DNA from: Steinernema hermaphroditum
Taxonomy: Eukaryota; Nematoda; Chromadorea; Rhabditida; Steinernematidae
Length of the DNA: 64,000 bases
Assembly: GCA_030435675.1 (NCBI GenBank)
Contig: CM059621.1
Location: 2,232,001-2,296,000 of the forward strand
Reading direction: 5' to 3'
The notes under the pieces are model-generated. The model had not been told where the DNA came from. It saw only the letters and a program-made list of their open reading frames with translations, and made no database searches. The translations under genes and the position numbers were made by a program. Shown here piece after piece: positions 20,510-31,826 of the stretch (position 1 is its first letter; the number at the start of each line of letters is the position of its first letter).

Positions 20510-21590
20510 CTTTCGTAAAGGACAGCTTTCGACGGAGCAGACAATCGCAATAACATGAAATACGGACCACAGCACGAATGGATAATGTTGTTTATGAGGT
20601 TGCACATATCGATGAGTAGTAATACGAAGTCAGATACAAAGAGATGAAAACTGTTCAGGGATGTCGCATTGTGTTGCTGGTATGCATTGGAAAATGTTGG
20701 TTATAGCCGTAGTTTCCATGATGAAACTAACATAAATATAAAATAACAATAGCCACTCTTACTTTTGTTACGATGTTTGAACAGATCGGTGTTTGGTGTA
20801 TAACCCATTGTAGATCGATGCATACGCATTATTTTCGGGATTCCAAAAACGTATTGTGATGGAGCTGTTTTTGTTGGCGACGCTAAACAAATCTGTACTA
20901 AGGATGCCCGGCTCTGAGGTGCGGATCCATCCACAGACAAACTTTTTCTTTATGAGTGTTCTTAACACAACATCATGGAACGCATTTCTATGAAAATTGT
21001 TAAAATATGGAAGAAGATGCGCAAGAAAAACAGAAAAAAAGTTTCGCTTGCGGGCGGGTGGATCCGAACCCCGGACCTTCTGACTGATTCCGGTTTCGTA
21101 CCGGCACCCCTTTTATGTTCTTTCGGAATATACATACAGTAGACGGCGTACGGGAAATAGGAATCCCATAACGTGGATTGCACTGTCCTCATAACGTCGA
21201 AACTAAGCAGAAGAAGCAGGACGATTCCGTGGGCAAACATCGTTCACACAGATCCAAATTGAAGTGACAATTGCGCCCCTGTCAGTATTTTATATGTTTC
21301 ATATGTCATGTTCGTTATTTCAACCAGCATATGATTAATTTCGTGTGTGAGAATAAGGTCAACTGGTGAACCGACTACTGCCAACTACCGTATGACAGAA
21401 ATGTCAAAAAAAGCAATTTCGGACTTTTATCGTCCGCTAAAAAAGAGGATGTTTCCTGTTGTTTCTGTTTCTTGCGTTTCTGTTTCAAAAAGATGTTTCT
21501 TGTTTCACTTCTGGTGCGGTGCTGATGTCGAACCGGTCAACGACGACACGATTCACGGTTTAAGTGAAAACTGTCAAAATTCAAGGTAAG
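20510..21590. other. Intergenic, tRNA-like remnant only
   Basis: Near 21050-21110, the minus strand contains a GGGTTCGGATCC sequence like a B-box, within a segment that does not fold into a full tRNA. No gene is recognised elsewhere in this stretch. Confidence 0.3.
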
Positions 21591-21599
21591 GCGACGGAA

Positions 21600-21900
21600 T
21601 GCATAGGGCACTGATGCAGCTCCTTAGTTCGTTCGTGTTTCCGAGAGAAGAATCGTTGGCTGGGAAGCTGCTGTTCATCGATGGCGAGGTCGTCAATGCT
21701 CTTGCGACCTTTAGGGTGACTTCGTACACAGCTGGATGCCTGGCATCACAGGTTGGACTACGACAACCCTGTTCCCTAATTCCCTCTGGAATCCGCAAAC
21801 TCTCAACTGTCACAGGGTTTGGCCAACATGACCCCCATACGCTTATCAACAGAGCGGCTGTGCGACCGACCGCTCGCCGAAGCGACGCTCGCGGGATCTG
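21600..21900 (+). repeat. Interspersed repeat R1, copy 2
   Basis: This aligns with 1160-1440 through CTTGCGACCTTTAGGGTGAC, CCCTCTGGAA and the terminal GACCGACCGCTCGCC stretch. It lies just downstream of the Srh-like gene on the other strand. Confidence 0.55.
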
Positions 21901-21963
21901 AACGAATATCCAATCTGACTGGATAGCTCCTGAGATCCGCTCGATAGAGTTTGGAATATTTCA

Positions 21964-22983
21964 TTATGTATTTATTGTACTACATCGACACAACATACCA
22001 CGATTTTCTTTCTTTGCATTCGATATATTCTCGACTTTACTTGTATTCTTGCGCAGTACTCGAAATAGTACGCGTTTTGCTGTATCATAATACGGTTGAT
22101 AGGTGACAATCGAAACAACAGAGTAGACCGTTCCGTGATTGTAGATTATAAAAATACACATCATGCTGATTTCCCGGCTGTAGGGCATGTGGGGAAAAGA
22201 TATGCACACAAGTGTGATGACAAGCGGAATTCCGCCAAAGATCAAAGGAATGGTTGTGGCGATCAGCAAGTAAATGAGGACTTTCCGGTGATGCGCTAGA
22301 GTTTCCTTGCCTAATAGGCTCTTCATTCGCTTTAAGTAATGCCACAGCAAGACTGATGATACCGTAATGACAAGCACAACTCCACTGAAAAGCAGCAGGT
22401 ATCCTGCCTCTAGTACGAGCTTTCGCCATCCGAACGGCCAAAAGCAAAAAATGCCTTCGTCTTCCGGAAGAACGCTCTTTTCGGGATAGTCCTGATAGGG
22501 AATTATGAGGATGCTATAGAAGCACGCACTTGTGGCCCAGAGAAGAACGTGTCCGGCGACAAACACTCCAATTAGTTTTGCCTTTTTTGCAGTAATCCTT
22601 CTTATAAGTTCTGGTTTACTTATAAGTATCCATCGGTACGGAAAGATAAAGGCAATGCCCAAGAAGCAGCTCCCAATACAGACGAAAATTACAGCAAGCA
22701 AGGCATGACCGACAAACTGTTGTGTTGTAAGTAGTCGTATGATGCCTCCAATACGAAAACAAAAAGCCGGTAACTGGGGATGGAGGTGCATGACTCCTGC
22801 TACGGCATTAGCCAAAAGATTCCAAGTCATTACATAAAGAATGAAGTATGGTAAGGCGCCCATATCGTTTGGAGAATGCCGAAAGACGATGTGCATGGCG
22901 AGAATTTTCACTGGAAAGTGAATGAGAACAGTAGCGTCGAGAACTCGGTTGAACGTAAAGTTAACCATATCTGCCGTCGACAT
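21964..22983 (-). CDS. Srh-like serpentine chemoreceptor (single exon)
   Basis: One uninterrupted frame encodes 339 residues with seven hydrophobic segments. The N-terminal half has HFPVKILAMHIVFRHSPNDM and a TM2 region ending LHPQLPAFCFRIGGI. This fits the Srh-type pattern 'P-x-x-ILA-x-x-x-IxxxTPxxM ... P-x-x-x-x-x-GG'. TM3 ends in FPYRWIL. The TM6-TM7 part has HRKVLIYLLIATTIPLIFGG and the tail YDTAKRVLFRVLRK. Length is normal for the class, and no intron is needed, which is unusual beside the intron-rich receptors in the window. It is probably an intact chemoreceptor; Str or Sri membership is possible. Confidence 0.72.
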   Translation of the reverse strand: MSTADMVNFTFNRVLDATVLIHFPVKILAMHIVFRHSPNDMGALPYFILYVMTWNLLANAVAGVMHLHPQLPAFCFRIGGIIRLLTTQQFVGHALLAVIFVCIGSCFLGIAFIFPYRWILISKPELIRRITAKKAKLIGVFVAGHVLLWATSACFYSILIIPYQDYPEKSVLPEDEGIFCFWPFGWRKLVLEAGYLLLFSGVVLVITVSSVLLWHYLKRMKSLLGKETLAHHRKVLIYLLIATTIPLIFGGIPLVITLVCISFPHMPYSREISMMCIFIIYNHGTVYSVVSIVTYQPYYDTAKRVLFRVLRKNTSKVENISNAKKENRGMLCRCSTINT

Positions 22984-23444
22984 GTTGACAGACCGGCGAT
23001 GAGGTGATCAAGGAATGCGTTAAAAGAATAAAGAAATTGTACCTAAAAAAACCAATTAACTGCTAGAGGTGGGTTTTATTGTATTGTGCTGAAGACGTAT
23101 GAAAACACGGACAAAAAGTTGTAGTAGTTATTTGACTTGTAATGGCAGAAATCTCGTTATTTACAGTGCAATGAGTAAGTCGGACATTTCATCAAATGTT
23201 AGATGTACCGTTGCTTTTCTTGCGCACATAAAAAAATGAAGTTGAACGACGTAAAAAGCAGGCGGTATTTCGATACAGCGTTTATCATAGCGACTTAACG
23301 GAATTGTGCGGTACAGGATGTCTTATAAGCTATACCAAAAAATGAAAACTATACCACACCGAGTCTTGTTCCGACTTCGGAGTTTCAGAGCATCTGCGGC
23401 GGCTTCCAGGCGAAGAAATCAATCCGGACTAGGCACGGCGGTGT

Positions 23445-23510
23445 GGCACAGCGGCCGAAGTGGAAACCTATCGTCCGAGCAGCTAGCGACAGGGTTTCAA
23501 CGCATTCTTG
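23445..23510 (+). repeat. tRNA-derived SINE-like segment
   Basis: GTGTGGCACAGCGG resembles an RNA polymerase III A-box and GGGTTTCAACGC, 50 bases on, a B-box. The segment does not fold as a complete tRNA. A similar arrangement occurs near 37590-37650. Confidence 0.35.
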
Positions 23511-23539
23511 GTGAGACTGTCGTGACCTAATCATGCCGC

Positions 23540-23900
23540 GATGGACTTTCACGAATTTATTTCATGGATCAAACGCATTTCGCCTTGCATGACACCGAAA
23601 AATAGACAACAGAGGATGTCTCGTAGCAGCCGGCCTGGCGTGACGTAGATGGTCCTCAGAGCGTCGGCGACCTTCGGGATGACTTCCCACGCATCGTTGG
23701 GCATCGGATTCCTGGCGTCGAACATCTTGTTGTCAGCAGTGGTGGGACTACGGCTTTCGGGTGTCCCAATTCCCTCTGGAAGCCGAAACAGTCACAACTG
23801 CCATAGGGTTTGCCATCAGACCAACCAGACACTCAGAGAGCGACCGGAGGGACCGACCTCTCGTCACCGTGACACGAGTGAGAGTCCGCCGCGATGGAAG
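23540..23900 (+). repeat. Interspersed repeat R1, copy 3
   Basis: This is collinear with 955-1440, from the GAATTTATTTC start through CATTTCGCCTTGCATGACAC to GAGCGACCGGAGGGACCGAC. It has an internal deletion of about 130 bases relative to copy 1. Confidence 0.65.
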
Positions 23901-23909
23901 ATGACATTA

Positions 23910-24825
23910 TGTAAGGGCGGCAGCAACACTTTACCTGTTTGCATACCTGACAGACGACGCCTTCGCGGGTTGACTCGTCAGTCGTATGGGGAGTGCACGC
24001 CATGGCAGTCGCTCCCCATCCCGTCTGATAACATTAGTAAAGTCCTAAGCCTCCAAAGCCCCCCCCCAACACAACTACGGCTCCCTGGTGTTCCAGGCCT
24101 TCTGGCGTACTCAATTCATTTCTGAAAGGCAGCCGATCACTGCGGACACAAAGGAAAACAAAGCACTAGAAACCTGGCATTTACCACAATTTCTTCGTTT
24201 TGATCCACCGAGTTTGTTCGCCATATGACGTTCCCAGATACACGAGATCATTGCGAACGGAAGTAGAACTATCACAGATTTAGCTCAAATGCGTATGAAA
24301 CCAAGTAGCTTTCCGGCGATTTCGTTTTTGTTCGATCCGGAAATGTTGCCAGTTTCCTGGAATATGAGCGCATTAAAAAGACCTCATCTACTGCTAATTA
24401 CGCAAGCAGGCATTTGCGAGGAAAACGGAAATAGCTTCGTCAGGATCTTTGAGGGATCAAAGCGGTATATGTCCAGCATTTGCGTAGCCAAATAGTCTTC
24501 CAAAAAGTGCAAACTGGCATCTGAAAATTGTTAAGAGGCTACCGAACACTGATGCACTTCAGGGGTTTGCTGTCGTTATGCATCAAGATATATCCTGGTG
24601 CAGCCTCCAAAACAGTATGGCCCAGTACTGATTTACCATATTTTATCGTAAAACTGCTCCATTTTAGATGATTGTTTACTTGATCGTGAACTCTTTTTTC
24701 GCATCAGGTTTAGATGTCATTATGCGGGAGGCTTTTAACTAATGTTTCAAACTCCACCCTCACCAGTTGCTTCCGCTCTTCCGCTTTTAAGCCCATAAGA
24801 CACCGGACAATCCATTAAGATTATA
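23910..24825. other. Intergenic, nothing recognised
   Basis: Open frames in this stretch lack signal peptides, domains or splice context. A run of nine C lies at 24060. No gene call is justified. Confidence 0.3.
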
Positions 24826-24830
24826 CAATC

Positions 24831-25232
24831 ATGTCTGCAAAAATTGCCGTACTCTGTCTTGAGCTGCTATTAGTCACTGCATTTGCGAAGTGTGGATTCC
24901 TACCATACTCAATATCTGCAAAAGGTACCCATATAGTTAAAGGCAATAGCTTAATGGGTTTCAGATTACCGAGAACTAAAACCTCGACAGTTGATCAACC
25001 CATCCTGTTTGCTGCAGCTCCGGAACACTTTAATGTTCCAGGGTTTTCTCCAAGTAATCTTCACATATGATGTGAAAGTCAGGGCATGTGTTATGGTGTT
25101 TGGCGTTACTGTTCATATGGGTGCGCCAAACGTATTCAATAGTTTCGAGGTGCGTCATACATTCTTGATAACATTATTGATGTATGTGTTTAGGCATGCC
25201 AAAGAACATGTTGTCCGAGAGGCTCATGCTAA
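24831..25232 (+). CDS. Secreted Kunitz-like protein lacking one disulfide
   Basis: The exons are 24831-24924, 24965-25149 and 25194-25232, joined in phases 1 and 0, giving 105 residues. The signal peptide is MSAKIAVLCLELLLVTAFA. The body resembles a Kunitz/BPTI domain: Cys46, then TYDVKVRAC (Cys73), GAPNVFNSFEAC (Cys95) and QRTC (Cys99). Spacings of 27, 22 and 4 are close to the 25, 21 and 4 of BPTI. The residues equivalent to the second and fourth Kunitz cysteines, which form the disulfide beside the reactive loop, are absent. A CCPRGSC tail follows. A plain serine-protease inhibitor role is therefore uncertain; other nematode Kunitz proteins have lost cysteines too. The model depends on two inferred introns of 40 and 44 bases. 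Confidence 0.6.
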
Positions 25233-25239
25233 CGCATGC

Positions 25240-26295
25240 ACGGAATTCACGAAGTGGAAATATTTTCTCGGGTATAATACTATGCAGATGCACACGTGTG
25301 AATAAAGTGTCTACTTCCAGCGCCCGAAGGTATTCATTATCAGCGTCAGTAGAGGTAAGACCAGAGATCGGAATTCGAAATCCTGCTTGTGCTGTCATAA
25401 TTTCTTTGGCGGTGTTAGGTTTTGGTAGTGAATCTTTAATTTAAGTAGAGTCGGCTTGTGATTACAGTCTTCTTGGCAAGACCTGGGAAAAGAGCATAGA
25501 GATGAAAAGCATGTTGCAAGGAGCACGTGGTTTTCTCTGATCGTCTGCGCTCTCTGAACAGTCGCAGTTGCCTCCAGCATATAAAAGCGGCTCGTGAGTA
25601 GTCGATTCAAGTCGTCTCCGATGGGCTACGGAGTGAACCGAGCCGAACCGGAGCCCGGTAGTCTCTTTTCTAGCCGTTTTCGATCTGTATGACCACACTT
25701 GACGATTTCTCCTTGGATGATAATTACTTGCCATTCGCACTCATATCCTATGCAACGAGTCTGCAAGAACAGCGCTAAACGTCCCCGTAAACATCCCCAG
25801 CATAATTCTACTCCACGTCCTTGATAGTAACCTAACTTATTCTGTACAAAAAGCTTCGTTCTTTCCGGAGATCTTTAATTGAAGATTGGTCATCTCCCAT
25901 CCTGTGCATCCTGTTTGTTACCGGCGTTTCCTGCTTGACTCCTTGTTACAGGGGATGATAATATGTTTATGATGTGTCAGTGGTGATGCGACCGTGCGCA
26001 AAGAAGAACACACGAGACGTGAATTTGATGGAATAAGAGATCCCATAAAGGAGCGAATTTTTTTCATCCAACAGCCTTAATGTGACCGTGCTATGGTACA
26101 GTAGTAGGAAATAGTTGTTCCTGCAGTACGGCCACTATCTTTCTCTTGTCTGCATGCATTATCATCAAAAACCCACGCAAAATGGTGCTGACGACAATAC
26201 GGCGCAGAGAGGATGTCATCCATGAAATTTTCATAAGTCTGAATTCGTTTTATGAGAAGCATATCAAGCAAGCAATCGAAAACAGCCTTACATTC
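25240..26295. other. Intergenic, no supported gene
   Basis: A CATATAAAAGCGG box near 25577 is followed at 25619 by a 28-codon frame starting MGYGVNRAEPEPGS. It has no signal peptide or family match. The rest shows nothing that I recognise. Confidence 0.3.
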
Positions 26296-26299
26296 GACG

Positions 26300-26589
26300 A
26301 TGGACACACTGCTAAGTGGTAATGCGTATTATTCGTCGAGCGATGAGTCCACCGGGAGCGGTAAGTTATAACTCACTACATAATCGTTTACTTCATGGTT
26401 ATAGCACTTACTGACGCAACGTCAAATCCCGATCCAAATATAATCGGTTTCATGATTATTTTTTCGGCTTTACTCTTGTTCATCTTAATATACATGGTTT
26501 GTTTGCTGGTCGTCAACTGCCGATCACGACGATCTCCAAGCTCAACTCCGCTTATGACCATTTTCGAAGAAGATGAGTCTGCTGTGTAA
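26300..26589 (+). CDS. Small single-pass membrane protein, 81 aa
   Basis: The exons are 26300-26360 and 26405-26589 with a phase-1 intron (GTAAGTT...TTATAG). The Ser-rich N-terminal part is MDTLLSGNAYYSSSDESTGS. One membrane span, FMIIFSALLLFILIYMVCLL, is followed by NCRSRRSPSSTPL and the acidic tail MTIFEEDESAV. Without a signal peptide but with positive charges after the span, a type III (Nout-Cin) orientation is likely. It shares intron phase, stop-transfer basic patch and a TPL-x-TI-x-ED tail with the gene at 20244. The final ESAV could be a PDZ ligand. The family is unknown to me. Confidence 0.62.
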
Positions 26590-26599
26590 TAGGACAGCG

Positions 26600-27230
26600 C
26601 CAAAAATGCCGAACATCGAAAGAGTTGTCAATAGGATTTATTGGGTTTTTGAATAAATGCATTTGTCCTGGCTGCAGACAGCAATCTCATTATTCGAATT
26701 TCATCAATCCCATATGCTTGGCTCGGGGAAAAGACGGATCGGCTAGCCGATCAGGCCACCCGTCGTCCGACCAAGCTGTCATTTAGCCGGTTCGCCGATC
26801 GAAGATGCACTATAAAGTGGGGTAATTCATCTGTGGCTTTTGTCGAAAGAGCGCAGACAGGAAGAGAGAAGTTCTGCGACATGCCGTATTAGCCTTATCG
26901 TACATTAACATGTCTATCTTAGGCTCCATGGGTCCTATGGGATGCGGACGTGGACTTTGGATTTCGCACCCGATTAGGATGGCTGTAATAGGTTCAAACT
27001 AAAGGGCTGAGTCCGTCCATTTCCGGCTCTGATATCATAATTTGATCATTTCGCAATTGACCCCTGATCTTGTTCTATGTACAACGCATGATATAAATAC
27101 CTTTGTCATAGTTCACCCTTCCGGTTAGTTTGTTTACTACATACAGCTCAGAAATTACAAAAATAAAATAAATCGAAGTTTAGTAAATCCATTGACAAAA
27201 ATAAATTTCATAATCGAAGAAAGAGTTCAT
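26600..27230. other. Intergenic, nothing recognised
   Basis: This lies between the membrane microprotein gene and the 3' end of the minus-strand secreted protein gene. AATAAA-type signals occur near 26650 and 27165. No coding feature is supported. Confidence 0.35.
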
Positions 27231-27239
27231 CTGTTTTCA

Positions 27240-28780
27240 TTAGAATCCGCCACAGGTTTGCAACTGCTTGTAGCTTCCCCAGCTACCAATCTGTATAGCG
27301 TACAAGAAATTAGCACGCGCTTGGTTTTTGCCGATGTATGTCTTAATGGTGAAGGCGATGCGTCGAATCTTTTGGCTGACACTCAGCGTCTTGTTCAAAA
27401 TGATCGTTTGCTGAATTCGAATCAGATAAGGACGGAAGGTGGTGGCTTGTGGCCCTTTGTGGCTATCCAGATAGTCCTTGGATGACTGATAGAATATTGT
27501 CATGTTTCCGTTGAAGATCTTAATGATGGTGCCAACATCGCCGCAGTTGCCCTGTGTGGACGTAAATACAGCGTTCTAGAATTGGACACTACTGCGTTGA
27601 AGGGATTTGTTCACTTACGAAGTCGAAAGCGTTGAGGAGGTCAACGAACGTCCCAAAGCCAAAAGCACCCCCAATAGGGAACCCGCCAAGGACGAATTCC
27701 AGGAAACGTGCCACAAGAAGGAGCTGCTGGCGTTGGAACACAATTTGGGTAACCTTTTGTTGGACACTCAAGGATTTGTTCTTGGATATGGAGCGGATGT
27801 CGTCAATGAAATCCAGGAGGACAGTCTTCTCGCTTCGGCTTAGGTTGAATGTTGGATTGTTGACGTCCTTTGTTAGGTCGAGCACAATGACCGAGTCGTT
27901 TTTTCCGGGTGGAATAACGAATAGTTGACCGAAATTTTGAACTCGAAAGAACTGAAATGAATAAATGATAATGCTGACAGTTAAAGGTATAGGCTAACAA
28001 TGGTCGACCTACATGAGAAATTCCAAATGAAGCTATAAATTGGGTATACAGTACGGCTCGTTGGCACCCTACCTGGTCGGCAACGTCCAAGAAGGCTTCA
28101 AGACTGCCAACTTCCCGGATTACGATTGATCTCATTCTTCTTCTAAAGCTAAGATGCAGCCTAAAGAACTGAAAGAAGACAGCTGAGATGTTGGCCATCT
28201 TGTCCTCAAAATTGAACGCTTCGTCCATGAGGGTCTCATTTATTTGGGCAAGAAGAACTTCAAAAGGATGGTGATTGGTGTTGTTGGGCAGGTTGTCGAT
28301 GAACTCCTCGATGGCCATCTCTAACTCACTGGTTCCATTTGATTGCATAATCACATTTTCCGTAAAATTTACGTTAATCTGTATAGCCACCTGGAAAAGA
28401 CCATTAAAGTCTCCCCATCCGTCAATCACTGTGTAAAGAAACTGCTGGTTTACGTCTGAGAAATTCTGGAAGAAGGTATGGACTTGATCGGAGCAGAAGA
28501 CGATGACTTCGTCGCTGGTAAAGGAAACGTTGTTGGACGTTTCGTTACATTCCATGATAGCCATATCCAATTCGTCGGCCTCCTTTCCGCTAAGATGCAT
28601 GGAAATGTTGACCAAAGAAGCAATGAGAATAGTGTCGCCATGTCGGTCTCGACCGTGGACAAGTTTCTCTCTAGTTGCAAATCGGGTAACGGCCTGTTGG
28701 CTCTCGTTTGTCTCGCCACGGGTACCATCCATGATAAGAACAACGATCAGTAGGAAAAGAAGTCTTTGTGCACTGGCCAT
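27240..28780 (-). CDS. Secreted 470-aa protein with repeated SXP/RAL-2-like segments
   Basis: The exons are 28780-28013, 27951-27619 and 27551-27240, all phase 0, giving 470 residues. It starts with a signal peptide (LLFLLIVVLIMDGTRG). At least ten Asn-x-Ser/Thr sites suggest heavy glycosylation. A helical motif recurs about once per exon: FEVLLAQINETLMDEAFNFE, then FIDDIRSISKNKSLSVQQKV, then IRIQQTIILNKTLSVSQKI. The 'I-x-x-I-x-x-N-K-S-L-S-x-x-Q-K' pattern reminds me of nematode SXP/RAL-2 (DUF148) proteins, but length and context differ, so this is only a lead. No enzyme motif is visible. The gene lies downstream of a repeat-poor spacer. The ATG chosen is the one immediately before the signal peptide; two in-frame ATGs lie upstream. 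Confidence 0.65.
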
Positions 28781-28859
28781 GACGTGACAATAGAACAAGA
28801 ATAGAACATCGGACGCAGATCCGAATGATTTATTCATGTGAAATAGGATCAGCATGATT

Positions 28860-29945
28860 GTTGACCGAAGTTTTCAAAATATTTACTTTCGAAAAAATGA
28901 ACACAAATGCTATCGAAAGCGCGCATTTAGTCACTTGACTAAATAACAATTGTGATCATTTCATGTTAAAGGGGTCAGTCAAGTTCACCGAGATGGTTAT
29001 GGATTTGGGTTTATATGAAACAACAATTCTGTCGTTGTTTTCGGATACTGTTGCATTATGGCGCAGCTATAGCAGGAGATCGACCTCCTGTGCTCGCAGC
29101 TGTTCACCGATTCGAATGAAATTAATCATACAGACAATTGATCTTTTTTTATTTTTTAGGTTAGAGTTGAACAGAAACGATTTTATGAGCACCATTTAGC
29201 TGCCTGCAGGGCTATTAGTGCCTCCATGCAAAAGGCCGTCAAACCATTTGTGTGTTTACCGCACGGTGTCTTACTGTCTGCAGCACTTCAAGGCCCTCAG
29301 CGCCTAAAGAGCGCGCTTATCTACACACACCATGAAGGAACACGGAGCGTAGCATTCACATTTATTTGAGTATGTACTTTCTGAAGAAGGGGGTATCGAG
29401 CGTGTTAGGAGATTTCTATTATCGCACTCGCTTCAACTTCGCTAGCACACACATTGTCTTTTTTCTTTTTTTCACCACCGTGGTGATTTATATCTCTGTT
29501 GACGTAAATATTCTACATTATGAAGCTATAAATAAACAAAACCCGCGAAGGGTTTGATTGATGCACTCAGCATTACTGCGTCAACGATTTTCATGTTTTT
29601 AAAGTCGTTTAAACTTCTGTGATCTAATTGCAAAAAGTAAATGTATCTGGTGTACATAAAACCTTTAGACTAGGTTGAAAATAGAAACTCTGTTGTTCAC
29701 TGGTGTATTATATCTCTTATTTAATATATTAGTTTGTTTCATTTGTTATTACGTCTTCGGTTAAGATTTCTGTTTTGTAGTCAACACAAGGACAAAATAC
29801 GAAAAATGTTTGCGCACCTTTGTCTGTTTAACCATTCATATGTCGTCGGCTAGCATGCACATAACCACATGTATGCACTTACACAAGTCTGCGTAGAACT
29901 CGCGATTTAGTTGATTTCCTTGTTGGCCTTCTGCCGCAAATCATA
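28860..29945. other. Intergenic, nothing recognised
   Basis: AT-rich sequence between divergent genes. The open frames present have no protein-like character. Confidence 0.35.
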
Positions 29946-29951
29946 TCTATT

Positions 29952-30924
29952 ATGAACGTGTTCGTTGAAGGATCGCTGTACTGTACAATCTTTCTCCTTA
30001 ATGCGCTTGGTTTCATCACGATAATCTGCTCCGCGACTCTAAGAAAAAAGGCCATATTTGTCTTGATAGCTGCCGTCGTTGGCTTGGATGCTTGGGGACT
30101 TTTCCGCACACTTGACTATACTATACCAAGCAAATATCTGGGCTACGCGATCTATGATCCTCCATTTAGCGATTGGATCATCGTGTGCCAGGGTCTAGAG
30201 TGGTTTGGCAGTCTTCTTCTACTACCACTCATCGCTGTCCTCCACTTTGTAGCCATTGGTTTCCCTGTACGATTCAGGCAATTTACAAGGAGACATGCCT
30301 TTAATATGATTATCATATTCGCTCTTCTTGCATTAGTTCTAACGGCGCCTCTCTTTTTGCCTTTTTGCCTGTGGCTTTAAGTTCTATGTCGAAGGATTCT
30401 ACTGGTCTTTTGATACATCCAAGCCGTATACTTACTTGTATACCAAGTTCAATCTGGCTTTACAGGTACATAATATTAGCATATCATGTATATGTATCAA
30501 GGGCAACTTCAGGGCATCTCATTCTGCATAATGGTTGTACTTGATGTTCTGATAATAGTAAAATTAAAGAAGGATCGTCGACCTAAGATATTCACCGCTA
30601 CACCCACGTCATTCGGCAGTGGCATAACTGCCACACAAAAGAATCAAATTCCTGTTGAAGCTAAGCTTTCAATCAACTTCTTAATGCTTAGCTCGTGCTT
30701 CTTTGTGGCGACAATTCTTTTTAATACCATCCAACTGCAAGTTGCGATCAATGTGAAATGCTCTATAATTGGAGGCATTTAGGTGGTGTCCGTATGCATA
30801 TGTCGGTGATTTGATGGCTCTCGCGACGCTTTTGCTCCATGGAAAAGGCTTGTTCTACATCTTCTTCAGTGAAATATTTCGAAAAGAGATGTACACGATT
30901 CTTGTAAAAATTCTGTGCTGGTGA
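29952..30924 (+). pseudogene. Srx-like chemoreceptor, probably frameshifted
   Basis: The first frame (29952-30380) gives TM1 to TM4: IFLLNALGFITIICSATL, the TM3 end LIAVLHFVAIGFPVRF, and FLPFCLWL. It then hits TAA, while the expected continuation FYVEGFYWSFDTSKP lies in the next frame, one base off. An intron from 30333 could bypass this, but it would remove part of TM4. Further exons follow: NLALQ joined to GISFCIMVVLDVLIIVKLKK (intron about 30472-30517), then KLSINFLMLSSCFF, then an exon ending LLLHGKGLFYIFFSEIFRKE. Srx is the best class guess from TM3 and the loop after TM5. I lean to a recent pseudogene. Confidence 0.5.
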
Positions 30925-30974
30925 TTTACGATAGAGAGTTTGTGCATGGTGTGAACCAGGACAGTGTCCTCTGA

Positions 30975-31520
30975 TATCCGGAATACTCACAAATGTCACA
31001 AGGTTTGCCATCAGATCAATGAGCAACTGAGGAACAAAACGCTCGCCACCGCAACATGACTGAGAGTCGACGCTATGTGTGCTTTTAACGAACTGTAAGA
31101 GAATCTATAAAATAAGAATCTAAACAGAACTGAAACGGCCTTGAAGTAGGTGGTGTATAATGCACGACGACTTTGCACAAGTTTATTTAACAAATCAAAG
31201 GCGTTTCGTCTTGAGTGACACCGAAAATAGACAAAACAGAAAATATCGGGCGTCATCCCCTCCGTTCATGTCGAACCGGTCGGTAGCGGCGCGATTCACG
31301 GGGCACCTGGCAATCGCCGAAGCTAAGGAAACGGCGGCGGAACATCTCTCGGAGTACTTGCGGTATACATGACGCTTCGAGGCTCGCATCTGCATCGAAG
31401 AGATGAGTCGGTGGTCCAGATGTTGCATCTTTACTGATCTTCATAGCGTCGGCGAGCTTCGGGATGGCTTCTCATGCGATTGGATTCCTGATGTCGGACA
31501 TCTCCTTGCCGCGTGCTCCT
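30975..31520 (+). repeat. Interspersed repeat R1, copy 4 (rearranged)
   Basis: 30975-31080 matches the end of R1 (CACAAGGTTTGCCATCAGAT). 31170-31520 matches its beginning and middle (AAATCAAAGGCGTTTCGTCTTGA and CGTCGGCGAGCTTCGGGATGG). The order suggests two adjacent partial copies. Confidence 0.55.
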
Positions 31521-31826
31521 TGCCACTTTCCCCTGTCTTTGGTCGCCTGAAGCGAGCTTTATTCGTTTTTTTAAACAAAGTAACCACCACACAGCTAAGA
31601 ATCACGAGTCAGGTAACCCACCTGTAACCATGTCGTTTAATACCACCTGGTTGCATTGTGTTCATCTATTAAGAAAGGGTTTTCAGCTGTCGTCAGTAAA
31701 GAAATTAATTAGTGAGATATTAAACACCTTTCGATGTTTGTTGCGTGGTCGGGATAATAGCGGAATGCTGCCTAAATCATCCTGATTTTTCGAGTCCACT
31801 CTTTGCCATTCAGCATCTTTTTTCAG

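Noticed and set aside
21035..21110. tRNA gene on the minus strand
   Set aside because: Only a T-loop-like GGGTTCGGATCC is present; the stems do not pair.
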